Program-made: the position numbers and the translations under genes | NCBI RefSeq assembly: GCF_020382885.2 | Contig: NC_058513.1 | Coordinates: forward strand, 14,843,641-14,907,640 | Source: Scatophagus argus | Lineage: Eukaryota; Chordata; Actinopteri; Scatophagidae | Reading direction: 5' to 3' | Length of the DNA stretch: 64,000 nt | Part shown: positions 50,068-62,576 of the stretch, piece by piece | Numbering within the stretch: position 1 is the first letter of the stretch | How the letters are laid out: each line of letters begins with the position of its first letter | Notes under the pieces: model-generated | Seen by the model: only the letters and a program-made list of their open reading frames with translations | Databases searched by the model: none | Told to the model about the DNA's origin: nothing

Positions 50068-50071
50068 AAAA
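50068..50071 (-). terminator. Pol III terminator of tRNA-Leu(AAG)
   Basis: TTTT on the minus strand, six to nine bases after the tRNA 3' end, the usual short T-run stop for RNA polymerase III. Confidence 0.8.
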
Positions 50072-50076
50072 GGTAT

Positions 50077-50158
50077 TGGCAGCGGTGGGATTCGAACCCA
50101 CGCCCCCGAAGAGACTGGAGCCTTAATCCAGCGCCTTAGACCGCTCGGCCACGCTACC
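50077..50158 (-). tRNA. tRNA-Leu, anticodon AAG
   Basis: 82 bases on the minus strand. Acceptor stem GGTAGCG pairs with CGCTGCC, discriminator A, D-arm TGGCCGAGCGGTCTAAGGC, anticodon arm CTGGA-TTAAGGC-TCCAG with AAG at positions 34-36, a long class II variable arm, and T-arm GTGGGTTCGAATCCCAC, which also supplies the B-box promoter. No intron. It differs from the tRNA-Leu at 62577 mainly in the anticodon and variable arm. Its 3' end is 336 bases upstream of the polr3e exon-1 donor and it is transcribed in the same direction. Confidence 0.97.
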
Positions 50159-51243
50159 TTGTTGTAGCTGTCTCTTCCATCACACTATAAGAAAGTGACA
50201 TAGTGGTTAAACGTGCTTGCTAGTGTAGGTTTACCATCTGTTATGACAGTAAAACCAATCACTCAATGTCAGCATTTTGCACTCACTTCTTCATATTCAA
50301 TTGAAAATAACGATAGACCTCGGAGGTAATTTACCGTGTAGCAGTTGCAGGTCAAAGCAGTAAAGAGTGCTAAACACAAAGGCAAGGTTGCTTTGTGGTG
50401 AGCTGCATATAAAATATAAAGTATGAGAAGTGACTATACTGTGTACAATATCCAGTCTCACATTTTAATTGTACATAGATTGACTAAATTCTGCTACATC
50501 TAGAATACGAAAATACTAAGCATGATTTTAGATGAAGACTAATATCCAAGTGATTTTGCGGTCCACTTTCTTACAATCTATGTAACCTGAAAGAGTACAT
50601 TGTATGTTTAGTATTACATTACCGGAAGTACTCGAGTTTCAGTTGGTGCATTTGGGAATTGCTCTGGGCTAAAGTGGCAAGATGGGACATTAAAGAAAGT
50701 ATGTTCGAGTATTTCTGTAAGGTGGCATATTCACGCTCGTTTTGAAACAGGATGTTTGTTAGACAATGTTACTATTATTCAAAGTCAGTTTTAATCACAG
50801 AGCTATTATGTTCGAGGGGGAAAAAACAGTGAGGAATAATGACGAGTGTTCACCCATAAAAAGCAATGCAAACTTTATTTTACAGGTTTAAACTCCAAGC
50901 ATTTTTACATACATACTTCCAACCTAAGTGTGTTAACGTTCAGGTCAAAGCAAGTAAACAACTGTGTTTGTTTTGATTCTTCAGATCCTCCCTTTCATAC
51001 GGTCACTTAGTCATCAGAGACAGGAAATTAAAGAAAAAAATGAGTCAGGATGACGTGCTTCACCAACAGGAAAAAAGGAACAGACACACACACACACAGA
51101 GCAAAATTCGCAAAAAAACTGTAATAAAAAATATGTAAACTGTAACCATTCAAGTTGTATTCTGCATGTGTAAAACCCAGCGTGGCTATCAGTCAGACAC
51201 ATTAACTCTCGTGGTCTTTTGTGATAAAAATGCGTATCCAGAA
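50159..51243. other. eef2k 3' UTR and short spacer
   Basis: TTTATT at 50874-50879, AATAAA on the minus strand, is a good polyadenylation signal for eef2k about 365 bases after its stop codon. That leaves roughly 700 bases between the eef2k 3' end and tRNA-Leu(AAG). Apart from a short CA run near 51084, nothing else is recognised. Confidence 0.65.
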
Positions 51244-54200
51244 TTACTCCTCCATCAGCGCCCAGGCTTCTTCAGCTTTCATGTAGTACTGGTTAGCCAG
51301 TCGACCCTTCATGGCTGCCATGGCAGCTTCTGCTGCTTCTGTAAACAGATCACCTGCAGGGGTGGGGGTGGGGTTGGTGGCACAAGAGGTGAGGATGAGG
51401 GCAAAGACAATTATCTGCAAATGAAATTCTACACTTTTATTGCTGTCAACAAATAAACAATAAACTCATCTTCACGGAGCAAGCTGGTAACTTTTCATTT
51501 CGAGTGTTTAATACTCCAGAAAGTTAAAATTATGGTCTGCGATGTCTGTTAAAGCAGCCTGTAGTCAAACCTGCTCTCTGAGGGTCAGCGGTGAGGTTGT
51601 GGCCTCCCTCTTGGTACATCTCTGCCTCTCTGGCCAGCAGCAGGTACCGAGGTTCATCCTGCGTCCCATCGAACTCTCCACCTTCGTCATAGTCTGTCAT
51701 GTTCAACGCACTGTCGTACCAGTGAATTGCTTCCCCCCAGTTCTGCTTTCTGGGTAATTAAAAAATAAAAACCCTTCAGTATTAAGAAAAAATACAATCA
51801 TCCTGTAATAAAAATATGACCCAGAAATCCCTCTAGGGGGCAGTGTTATCATAAATGTTGGACCAGGATTTGTTTGAAGGGAAGACATGAAACTTCAAAG
51901 TCCAACTTTTCACAGCTTCACTAACCTATCAGCTGGCAGATCGACCCCATTATCAAAGGCTCTGGCCACTATGATCATAGACGATCTGTCGCCAGCCTCA
52001 GCAGCCTGCAGCAGATACTTAAAACCTTTCATCCGGTTTCCTGCATTATCCTGCCGACAACACAAAAATGTGAGGATACAACTGCACAAAACCCAAGTGA
52101 CATCAGCTGATTGAATGAATCCACGCTACCTCCAGCTCCATGTCCGGCAGTATGTGGTGAGGCAGCTGCAGATAGCACTGTCCCAAGGCTACGATGGCCT
52201 CCAGCTCTCCACACAGCGCAGCCCTCTCCAGGTGGAACAGGGCCGAGTCCTGATCCCACTGCTCGTCCTTCTCGCAGAACCGACCCGCCTCATGGTACCG
52301 CACCATCGCCAGGTGGACCTGGGAAGGAGAAAAGGAGATCCAGTCGTGTTCCAAAAGTCTCCATTTGGTTGGCACTGAACATGTGATGTCCGTATAAAAG
52401 TATGTTGATTTCTTGTATGCTAACAGCTAAAACCGCATAGTAGAAAGATTAATATGTATCATAAACTGTAGACAATTAGTGTGTAAGACACACTAATAGT
52501 CTACCCATTTTGTTTGCAGGGTTTTTGACTGTCAAAATAATAATAAAATAATCTGTGTTTGTTGGTGAAAACAGTCGTCCTGTGTGATATTCAGTTTCTG
52601 CAGAATTCAGTTTTACCTTTCCGAGGATTGACTGGCCAATCTTCTTCTGCAGCAGAGTGCTGAGTCTCTCCACCTCAGTGGCCACGCAGGAAGGACGGTG
52701 GACGTGAGCGCGAGACGAATGGTAGAAGCTCCACTTCTCCTCCGTCAGCTGAGCGCAAAAAAGGAAAATACTGAGACTGAAGGGATGAAATTCACCCTAT
52801 GTCGAATCAGGAAACAAATTACATGATGAAGGTAAAATCAAGTGCAAGCTGACAAAAAACCACACTCTCAGGGGGGTACCCATCCAGAAACATGTGCTTT
52901 GATTTGAGCTCAGAGCTGGAGGAGTAAATCCCTGTTGGCCTCTCACTCAGTGAATGCAAAATCATGTAAAGCATGGGAACAGGAGCACACAGAAACACAC
53001 AGTTGTCCAGGCAAGCATCAATAGCAAGACGGTGGAGTTGGTGAAACAGAGGTAGATGGTGTTTCAGTTCCAAATGTCAGTTGTAATTTCTTTGCATTTT
53101 TGTCTTATTTCATTTACTCAGCTGAAAATAAAGCGAGACTGGACGTGGAAGCAAGTAATCAGATGCTCAAATCTGAACCTGAGAATCATGCATCATAAAG
53201 CTTCATAACTCTGAGGCTGCACAGCACTGACCCTGTAGGAAGGCCTAGCATACGAGCCTCCATGCAAATAATCACCCATTCGCTGTCAGGATTGTATGAA
53301 TTTAAATTTGCAGAGACTCTTGGAGGAGCTACCATCTTCCTCTGGCGAGGGAACACAAAGGGAGGGAGGAGCTACGTTAGAGGAAAGGTGAGGGGCGGCT
53401 TTCATCGTTGAGCAAAAAGGTGGAGGGAAGATAACGTGAGAAAGATAAGGGCGAGGGAAAATTAGAGGAGGGTAATATGACTGTGGAGATGATGACTGCA
53501 ATCAAAGTGAGGATGACGAGTACACACTGTTGTCCCTACGTTTGTTTACCCGTCTGATACTGTCCTCATCCGACTCAGAATATTGTCTTTTGTAGCGATG
53601 ATGGGCCTACGTGACGACACAACATGCATTACAAAACCTACAGTCAGAAGATTTAACAGGAAAACTTAATGTGGAGAAGAGGAAACGTTAACAGACTAAC
53701 AGCTACTGAGAATGAACGACATACAGCAACAAGAGAAGTCTAACATGTCACGGTTTAATAATTGCTAAAAATGGACGTGATTATATTGAAGACAATATGG
53801 CAGAGTACGCTTACAGATGTGTCAATAATGTACAACCTGACTCAAAACTATATTTAAACAAACAAATCCTGGACATTTTCTGGCTTAAATTAAGTCAAAC
53901 CAAAGTCGAATGGAGCTCTTTACCCCGTCTACGTGGTCATTCGGGTCGCCTTCACTCCTCCTCTCGCTGGGGTAGCCGCTGTCTCCGCCGCTCTCAGATT
54001 CCTACACACAGAAATCACAATAATCACCTGCGGCAGGTAAAGTTGACAAGTTCCTCCAGGTGAGGAGCATCTCAAAAATCAGGTTTATTCCTTCTCCTGT
54101 GTCACAGCTCACTGATTTTAGGATTTAATATACTTAAGTGGCAGAATATTTGACTGAATGTGACACAGTATTATTTTTCTGTGCTTTTTTTCTGTAATTT

Positions 54201-57200
54201 CCCAGTTATGGGACTAATAAAGGATAATCTTATCTTATCTTCTTGGAGTCGGTTATTCCTCACCTTTTGTTCACCAGTGTTGTTATTGTGGAGTCTTTCA
54301 TGTTCATTCATCCCAGTAAAATATAAGGCTGTAAGATGCAGAAATAACATTTACGGCACGGATACCGGACTGACAGAATACATGTGCAGTTTGTGTTAAC
54401 GCGGTCATGAGCCTACCGACGGAAGACTTGCCCACAGATCCAGGTGCAGCCAGGGGGGAGCAGGGGAGGATGAGAGGGGAGCAGGGGACCGAGTCCACGT
54501 CGCTCATGCTCTCGTCTGCAGACGACGTCTCAGACAGGCGGGATAACAGCGGAGGCGCCCGGCTTCCTGACATGGTCCGAACACGAGGAGAACCGCAGGG
54601 CTCCTCGCAGCCTCTCAGCACCGTCTGGGCCGACTTCTGAAATTGATCGAGATGAATCTCCATTGAGCAAACAGCAACAGCACAATCATGATTGACTGAC
54701 TATGAGAAGCATCCTTGTTATTTGTAATCCTGCAACTGAGCTGTGTGTATTACTGCACGAGTGCAATTCCATAAGTAACATTTACTTAAATGTGAAAATC
54801 AATTTGGTACATGTTTCAAACTCAAAAAATGGAGGCATTTTTCTTTTTATTCTCACACTCATGCCTAAATGTGAACAATATGAAATGCTATAAATCTATA
54901 TTTCCCTCATTTTTATTGATTATCATTTTAATTTTATGAATTTTATCAGATATTTTTACCCTGCTGATTTCTGGCCCTGGATGGACACTTTATTACCATT
55001 AAAATGATAAAATTACAAGCAGTTTGTTGGTGGAGTCCAGCTGGGACCTCTCCGCAGGGGAAAGGTCAAAAGGCGTCAGGCCCATGCTCTTGCAGATCTT
55101 GTTACACAGGTGGGAGTGGAAGAACAGCGCCATGCCTCGCACACCTGGAACACAGGTACGATCAAGATGGAGCCTCTTGGGATCGCTTCTGACCAAACAT
55201 CACACACGCGTGTCTAGCAGCGGTTTGTCAGCATGAAAGGGAGTCGTACCCAGATTTCCATCTCCAAAGTCAGTCCCCTTCTCCGTGTGGATCTGAGGGT
55301 CGGTGTAGAGATCACCGACTCCTTGAATGTCCACCACGATCAGCTGGTGGCCCGATCGCTCAAAAGTGAAGTGACTGAAGGCCTGACGGATACACAAGGG
55401 TGGAAGATTGTTGAGTGATTTATTAGCTGAACATGCATGAATAGCCAAAGGCGTTGCCACGCACCTGTGGAGTCAGTCGGATGTTGTCGTCCCTCACAAA
55501 GCCAGAGTTGGAGTTGTATTTGATGTACTTGCCCTCGATGTAATGTTCCAGGTGGAAGAGAGGTTTACCCGGTCTGTCTGTCATCTCCACCACACACATC
55601 TGCATGATGTCCACCTGAGGACAAGAAAACAGTGTCTCACTCACACATGAGCTGTACAGTATTTTTGTGGGATTATCGTCGTTTGTGTATGTGTCTCCTG
55701 TACCTGCTTGGGAGGTCGGTGGCGGCTGTACTCCTCTCCCCAGAGTTTGGCCTCCATCTGCAGCCTGACGTCCTCAAAGTAAACATTTCTGTCCACCGTC
55801 TCCATGTAACGCTTTGCCACATAATTAGATGCCGACTTCCAGTTGCTGCTGTGTGAGAAATTCGACAACTTCTTCCTGTAAGGAAAGGAAATGAAGAGTT
55901 AAGACGTTAAACTAGTGAGCAGCATCTTGGTTCAATCCACACAGCTGGAAAACTTCATCAAAATCCACAACTAAAGTCATTTGTGATTACAGTTTCTGTG
56001 GGACGCAGCAAGCAGCTGAGGTTGGGCTTGATGAATGCCTCTCTGTTACATTTCCCACATAACTGAGGATTAAACATCTACAATTACGCTATTGTCCCTT
56101 TTCTCTTTCATTCTGCAATGCCATGCAGCGGCCCAAACACAGTGGAGCAGTGATAACACCAAATGCATTCGACCCTCTTTTTAACCAAAACAGTAAACAT
56201 CCATGGAAACGGCAAAGATAAACATCATAGAGTTGATTCAGCGTGATATGCTCATCTTTGGATGTAAAACTACTAAGCGGCTATCCTCCAGAGTCAGATC
56301 AAGAAATGCCAGGAATGTGGACCTGCACCACTTATAGACTACAGTCAAGCAGAGACGTTCCCCTCTGAAGTGTTTACACTGAGACCACGAAGGCCTCGTG
56401 CTGCTCGAGCACGAGGGCGGTAAGCAGCTGGATGAAAACTGATGAATGTAGAGAAAAGTTTCAACTTACGTTCTGAAGCACTCCCTCATGGCCCCTTTTC
56501 CAAACGGCTGTGGGAAACCAAGCAGGGGAAATAACTTAGACAAGAGTACCAGTGTAAGTGTTTGTTTTTTTTTACACACTGGTAACACAATCTTCTTCTT
56601 ATTAATAAAGGAATTCTGATTCTGATTCTGATTCTGATTCTGATTCTTCTACCTGGGAGGCCATCTTGATGTGGACCTGGTCCTGAGCCCACTCTCCTGT
56701 GATGGCATTGTACCTGCAAAGAGGGTCAGCGAGGTTAAAATACTACAAACGGCTGCCTGATTATGTCCACTCAAATACGCCGGATACTCTTTAAATCCAC
56801 ATCACGTCGAATCTAACTGATCAAAGTTTCGGTGATCAAAATAAACCAAATCCTGTGCAGCTCTGTGAAACACTGACTCCTTTGGAGCAGAGCAGCTGTG
56901 AGACTGTCCATCTGTGGGCCTTTTAATGACACAGAGTTGAACTGTGAACCTGCTGCTCTGTGGGGACAAAATGGCCCTTGTTATTGTTTTCCACCTGTTA
57001 CAACACAAATCACTCACACTGCAAGGCCTAAAATGGGACTCTTTTGTCTTTTATGAGTTTATTTGAGCTACTAGACATCTTGAGCAACTCAGCCAAGTTA
57101 CTCTTTGCCCTCTGTGAGGGACCTCGCCTGGCAACAACACATAATCACTCTTATCATGGCGGCGCATAAAGCATGTAGTTTCCTCTCTGCAGAAAAACAA

Positions 57201-60200
57201 CATGAGGAGGAGGTGGAGAAGAATGAAACACAAAGGTCCCGCACGTCCTGTTTCCTGAGAGAAGCTGTCCTGTCTGCGCCCGTAAGGGAATTAATGTGTG
57301 CAGGGTAGGACTCATACAGTCGGTGTGGTGATAAAAATGTATGTGGACACGCCGTTTGTCTGGGTCAGTGTGTCTGTTTGGCTTGGCAGGATGCGTGTAC
57401 TGAGTTAATGAATACTGGCTGCAAGTCTTCGCAGCTGAAACCTGAGTGCTTTTCAATGCAGAGACTCAGTATGAAGCTTTCTTCCCCCTCTGGAAGAACA
57501 CTTGCTCTGTTCCCTGCCCAAAATCTAACCGCCATTCACTCCTGCCAGCAAACGGTTTCGGCCTGGGAACACGGTGTACTGTGACTTTCATTCCATCGAG
57601 TTCATACTACAGGGGGGCTCAAGAGAGGGAAGGAGGGCTAAGGTTACATGTGGGTAAAATTAGCACATGAAAAGAGAACACGAGGGCAAATCCTGACAAT
57701 CCCTCTTCTCTCGCTGCAGTCCCAGCCCTGTTTGTTACATAACAGACCTAATACACACACACACACATGCACACACACACACACACATAAGCAAAGGAAT
57801 TCATTTTCCTCCTGCTTTTTATTTTTTCACTCACGCCCACTCGGTCATGCATTACTGCCTTAATACACTGCTGCCTGACACCTCTGCAAAGGGAGAGCAC
57901 GTTTACACAGCAGATCTGTTGGCCACAGTATCTGGGTGAACACTGTCCCACTGTCCCACCTACAGTATGAGATAGAAAAAAAACACACAACTATGCGAGC
58001 CAAAGGACGTCAGCGCTTAATGTGCCAAGTGAAGAGGGGCAATAATGTTTGTCAACAGTTAAGATTAGCTCCACTGACCGAGATATCAGAAAGTGTTAAA
58101 CATGCCGCCACACCAATGACAGTTCAAGACCAAAGCAGGCTAATAATACTGACGTATGCCGCATTTCAATACTTAAGACGTTACTTTTATCAGTGTTTTA
58201 TTTTGACAGCACGTAGTTTACTATGTGTAGCATGAAAGTCAACCCTCATAATGATGAAACCACAAGCTGCACTGAAGTGTTCTGGCATCTTTCAGTTCTG
58301 TTTTTCTAGTCTCCAGCAGAGCAGTTTAGTTTCTGTCTCGTTATTGTTGTCAACAACAACAACAACCCACCGAATGCGATTAGAGACTTGCGGGTGAACA
58401 CAGGGGAGCGTTTAGCAGCTGAAGAGCCGGATATTGTACCTGTATGCTAACCAAGTTTGCAAAATTAACTTCATATGTGATGATGTGTCAGTGTTCTCAA
58501 GGTGTCCATGGTTAGGTTATTATTTAAATATTTATGTGGCGGTAAAAACATCAGTGACACAGCATACATTTTGACTTGTCATTGCAGGAGCTGAGCCACT
58601 GTAATCCACATTTGTCTCACCTGCGTTTTTCCTGCTATGACAGGTGAAATGTCATGGTGATTGAAATGCCGCACACAGATTTATTCTTACCTGTAACGAA
58701 CGCAGGTTTCAGTCTTGATGTCCTCCAGATGAAACTGTGCCCAGGGGTCGGGCATGGCCTTTGCCTTTTCGATCGCATGTTTCCACGTTTCCTGTCGCAG
58801 TAAACAAACACGACTTACTGGGTGGCATTATTTGACTTTATGCAAAAAGAATAAAAAAGTCAGTTTCTCAAACAGGTTTGCTAAAACTGTTACATGTAGA
58901 AGGAAGTGAGGCCACTCAATGCAGAAATCGTGAAATTAAATTTCCTCATTATTAAAATGCAACTTCTCTGCTCTCTCTGCACAACACAGTTGCTTTCTGC
59001 CCATCAGTGCCCATACTGGACTCAAGGATTCAGCAAATTAAATTTAAGTTCAATTAAAACCAGTGAACAGCGTTTTCTTATTCTTTGAAGTATTTTCAGC
59101 TAATCAGCTTAGTGAGAGGAAACTCTACAATGCAGATGATTTAACCACGGGGCAACACCAATGTAAAGTGAAGCCTCCTCTAAGGACGACGCTCGTTTAG
59201 CTTGCAAGTCTTCTAACGGCATGCAAACAAGAAGGGAAAGTTAAGGAAGGAAAAAAACACAAATACCTTCAACCAGGAAGAATGCACACAATCATCAAAA
59301 AGACATGGACATCATTTTTATGAATTGATCATGGCATAATCAATAGGTGTTTAGCATGATCAACAAAGCTCTCCTACAACCGTACAATTTACTGCCACCT
59401 CAAGATGAATGTGATCACTGTGTGACTTTTCATGCCATTTTCAAGAAATAACTTTCTGAGGAAGAACCATCAATCAAGTGTTGCTGGTAACATGAAGCCT
59501 GACCCATCCGGTACTGCAAAGCAGCACATCCCCCTCGTATGCCACTGGCTGCTGTACAGTGGCTCTGGCTCTGGACATGTTTATATTTAGAGCAAAGGGT
59601 TTGCATGAACAGAAATATGAAAGGCGTGTGTTTTCAAAAGAGAAGTCTGTTCGTGATGAGGAGCAGACGACACCTGTGGCGTCAGACCTCGTTCACCTGT
59701 AGGAGTGTGTAACTTCTGCATGCTGTCACAAATGTTACTGTGGTAAAGCCTACTCAGAAGACATTTCTGTAAAACAAACCTAAGAGAAGCAGAACATCTA
59801 ACAAACTTTGTGGCACCAAAACAGCAAAGTATTTCCTCCAGAAAGATCTGACATGAGCTCTGTGTATTTTTTTGTAAAATAACCACCAAAAATGACGTGG
59901 ATAGTAGTTTGTTGGATAGTAGATTTGTTAAATTAATTTCAGGAATACAGTGAAGGAAGGGAGGATGCATTGATTAGAATACATGTAACATCAACCATGA
60001 AGAGAGTCATGGGAAATGAGAATATGAGGGAAGAAAAGAAGGCAGTAAATTACAGAGTGCATGGGAGGGAGTCGTAGATGGTCAGAGGTGAAGAGGGAGA
60101 GAAGGAAGATATAATTTTATCTGTAACATACCCGTGCGCTCTCAGACAAAACCCTGTACGACCGAGGTTCTGCCTCTGTTTCATTCTATGTAGAAAGGTG

Positions 60201-61034
60201 AAGAAAACGGACGGCTTTCCATTAACAAACAGGGGAAAATATATCAATCTGACATTCACACAGCATCCTCAGATACTGAACATAACAAGACTTCAAGGTT
60301 TTGAGCTACAACATTACACAGAAAGGGAAAAAAAGGACATTCATTCATTCCAGCTGTTGGCTGGTGCACAGCTGCTCTGATGAGGAGCACTTTGCACTGC
60401 ATCCAGCTCTTATGTAGCAGTGAGAGCAGCGAGAGACGTGTTTACATGCATCGTCATCAAATGAAGTCAAAACCACCGTCTGGTGCTTCCTGTTCTTTAA
60501 AGAGAGAACAGTCAAGAGGCAGCTGACCAGAAATGCATGCAAATAACACACGTACTGGTACGTGTGTGCAAGCATGCACGGATCGTCTCTCCTCCCTTAA
60601 GAGCTGTGCTCACAGCAAGTTACAGAACTGTAACGCACTCAGTAAAAACAACTGTTTTTGAGAATGACTAAACACTCCTCCAGTGCTTGATTTCAACATT
60701 TGCTGATGCTTTTCACATTACTGGTCATCATCTCTGATAGGTTTGTGCAACTTGCATCATGTCAGCAATGTCTTACCTTGAACACAAAGTTGGTTTTAGG
60801 AAGAGAGTTTGACAGCTGCCGGTTGTGAACCAGATCCTTCAGGTAGTGACAGATTTCTTTGGCAGAGTCGTCCAGGATTGGGCAGATGAAGTGGTCCTCG
60901 TCATCGTCGTCACTGGCATTGGCATCACTGAAGGAAGAGGCCCGCTGACTGTTGACCCTGCGTCGGACAGGGGGCCTCTTGGCGCTGCCCTCCTCCTCCT
61001 CCTCCTCCATGCTGAACATCAGGTCGTCCTCCAT
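51244..61034 (-). CDS. eef2k: Eukaryotic elongation factor 2 kinase (alpha-kinase)
   Basis: Exons, 5' to 3': 61034-60777, 58791-58691, 56713-56653, 56507-56470, 55875-55704, 55614-55465, 55382-55250, 55144-55017, 54636-54417, 54328-54264, 54001-53924, 53606-53550, 52748-52617, 52318-52130, 52050-51926, 51749-51571, 51353-51244. Phases agree throughout; 731 codons plus stop (human 725 aa). The enzyme is the calcium/calmodulin-dependent kinase that phosphorylates eEF2 and slows translation elongation. Visible: calmodulin-binding segment ([20 protein letters not shown]), alpha-kinase domain with the lysine of [26 protein letters not shown], the GDGNLG loop and zinc ligands HSHLCNKIC; regulatory sites equivalent to human Thr348 (VRTMSGS) and Ser366 (SRLSETS); C-terminal SEL1-like repeats ending [11 protein letters not shown]. 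The ATG at 61034 has a strong context (GCCGCCATGG). The 65-base exon 54328-54264 was placed by phase alone. Confidence 0.96.
54193..54242 (+). mobile_element. 3' tail of a fish LINE or LINE-derived SINE
   Basis: TGTAATTTCCCAGTTATGGG, then ACTAATAAAGGATAATCTTATCTTATC. The TTTCCC..GGGACTAATAAAGG motif followed by short tandem units is the 3' end I associate with L2/CR1-like elements of fish. It lies in an eef2k intron, 21 bases from the 65-base exon. Confidence 0.6.
56600..56652 (+). mobile_element. LINE 3' tail with a GATTCT hexamer array abutting an eef2k exon
   Basis: ATTAATAAAGGAATTCTGATTCT followed by about five GATTCT units. This is the same kind of LINE tail as at 54193 with a different terminal unit. 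The array stops about seven bases before the eef2k exon end at 56653, so on the minus strand the donor GTAGAAG runs directly into AATCAG repeats. Confidence 0.65.
57750..57788. repeat. CA microsatellite
   Basis: Two CA runs split by ATGCA in an eef2k intron. Confidence 0.88.
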
Positions 61035-62576
61035 GGCGGCTGCTGTCGTGTTGAGACAGGAGTGTGAGTTCTCTGAGGAAGCAGTGAGCCGCAGTGAGTG
61101 GAAAGCACAGCCACGTAAAGACAGTTGGAGTTAATCTGTGGCAGCCATGTTGGCACTGTATGCACAGCGACCCTGCATCATGGCTGCATAGCTGTGCATT
61201 TCGTGCCATATGCTCAGAGTAGTCTGTATTATCACAGGAGTGCTGCACAGTGACACTTCCATCACATGCATAAACTGAAGTTCAAGTCAATCAAAACATA
61301 TGCTTCAACGATGTGGATTTCAGCGGTAAGCGAGCACTCAAAAGCAATTCAGCTCATTGCCTGTATTATTATGCAACTGTATGTACCCATCAGTAACACT
61401 GTTATCATTTTGCACTGTCAGCACTTTGTGTTTATAGATTTTTAAATGTACAGCTGGCTGGTGCAGAGGGATGCAAAAACCAAGCACGATTCGAGAACTC
61501 CATGCTCCTGTTGGTACAATGTGCTCCCACACAAATGGATGCAGTATATTATGTTACAGCATGTAACAGTGCGATTCCCCCCCAAAAGTATTACGTTGCT
61601 CTCTAGTTTGGGCTATCGTCACCAGTTAGATGCACGTATTAAACAAGCAACAAACCTTGATAACCGCAGACCACAGACACACCTTTAATAACTTTATCTT
61701 GACAGACTGTGACAGTGCAGCCAGTCAGTCGGTGTTCTTCCGTCTCTCGGTTTCAGTTAGAAGCCAATCAGACACGATTGCAGCTGCTGTAGCTTTTAAC
61801 TCTGCTCCCAGACCAGAGTGGGTCGGTCCTGGCTCTCCAATATATCCTGAAGGTCCGGGGACGTGTCTGGCAGCGGGATGTAGCTCTTGTTCCAGTCCAC
61901 CACGGCGACGTGAACCGTCTGCACGTACCACAATGCTTTGTGAAAGCCACGCCCCTGCCTCATGCTGCCTTCCTTCACACACGGAAATGTGAAGTACTGT
62001 GAACAGTCGATGTGGGAGAGTCTTGAGAGTCAAATCGTGTCAATTGACACCAACAGTTAATTCTAATAGCTTTAACACGTTTTCTTTGCATTTTGTGTGA
62101 AAATAGAAACGGTAAAAGTATGGCCAATATAGTACAATTGGTCCGACTTTTTGTTTGATTGCAGAGGCGCGGGAAGTTTGGATTGACATATACGAAAGAG
62201 CATTTGAAAGCAGCACTGAGTAAATAATGCCTGGCGCAGTGCACTGGTTAGCTACACAGTCCGAACTGTGCACATAAACATCATGTACAGTCAGATACCC
62301 AAGCAGCTCCGCCCGTGGAGAAACTGAAGAGCCTCGACAGGAATTTACAACCACACACAGGGTCAAGGTACCAAACATAATTTGGTTTTTGGTTTTCTTG
62401 TCAAAATCAATACAAGGGTCACATGACTTTGTTCTCTTCATGTCTTTCTTCTAAAGGAAAACCAAAAAGTCATTAACCACTAAACTCAATCCACACTGGC
62501 GAAACGTTTCCCCACCTTTACACATCACACCCACTACGTTATATAAATGGTCTGATGTGTTGTTGGAAAGGCGTGA
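61035..62576. other. eef2k 5' flank up to tRNA-Leu(TAG)
   Basis: The first part should contain the eef2k 5' UTR and promoter; no non-coding exon could be placed with confidence. The region includes a small GC3-rich open frame at 61796-61963, listed separately. No other structure was recognised. Confidence 0.5.
61796..61963 (-). CDS. Hypothetical small ORF or exon with coding-like codon use
   Basis: An ATG at 61963 opens 55 codons (MRQGRGFHKALWYVQ ... RPTLVWEQS) to a TAA. I do not recognise the protein. Third codon positions are strongly G or C between the HKALWYVQ and DLQDILES segments, unlike the AT-rich surroundings, and the residues look protein-like (TVHVAVVDWNKSYIPLPDTS). The ATG is preceded directly by GGAAGGCAG-C, an acceptor-like sequence, so this may be the last exon of a gene starting further right on the minus strand. 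It has no signal peptide or membrane segment. It could also be a chance open frame. Confidence 0.35.
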   Translation of the reverse strand: MRQGRGFHKALWYVQTVHVAVVDWNKSYIPLPDTSPDLQDILESQDRPTLVWEQS

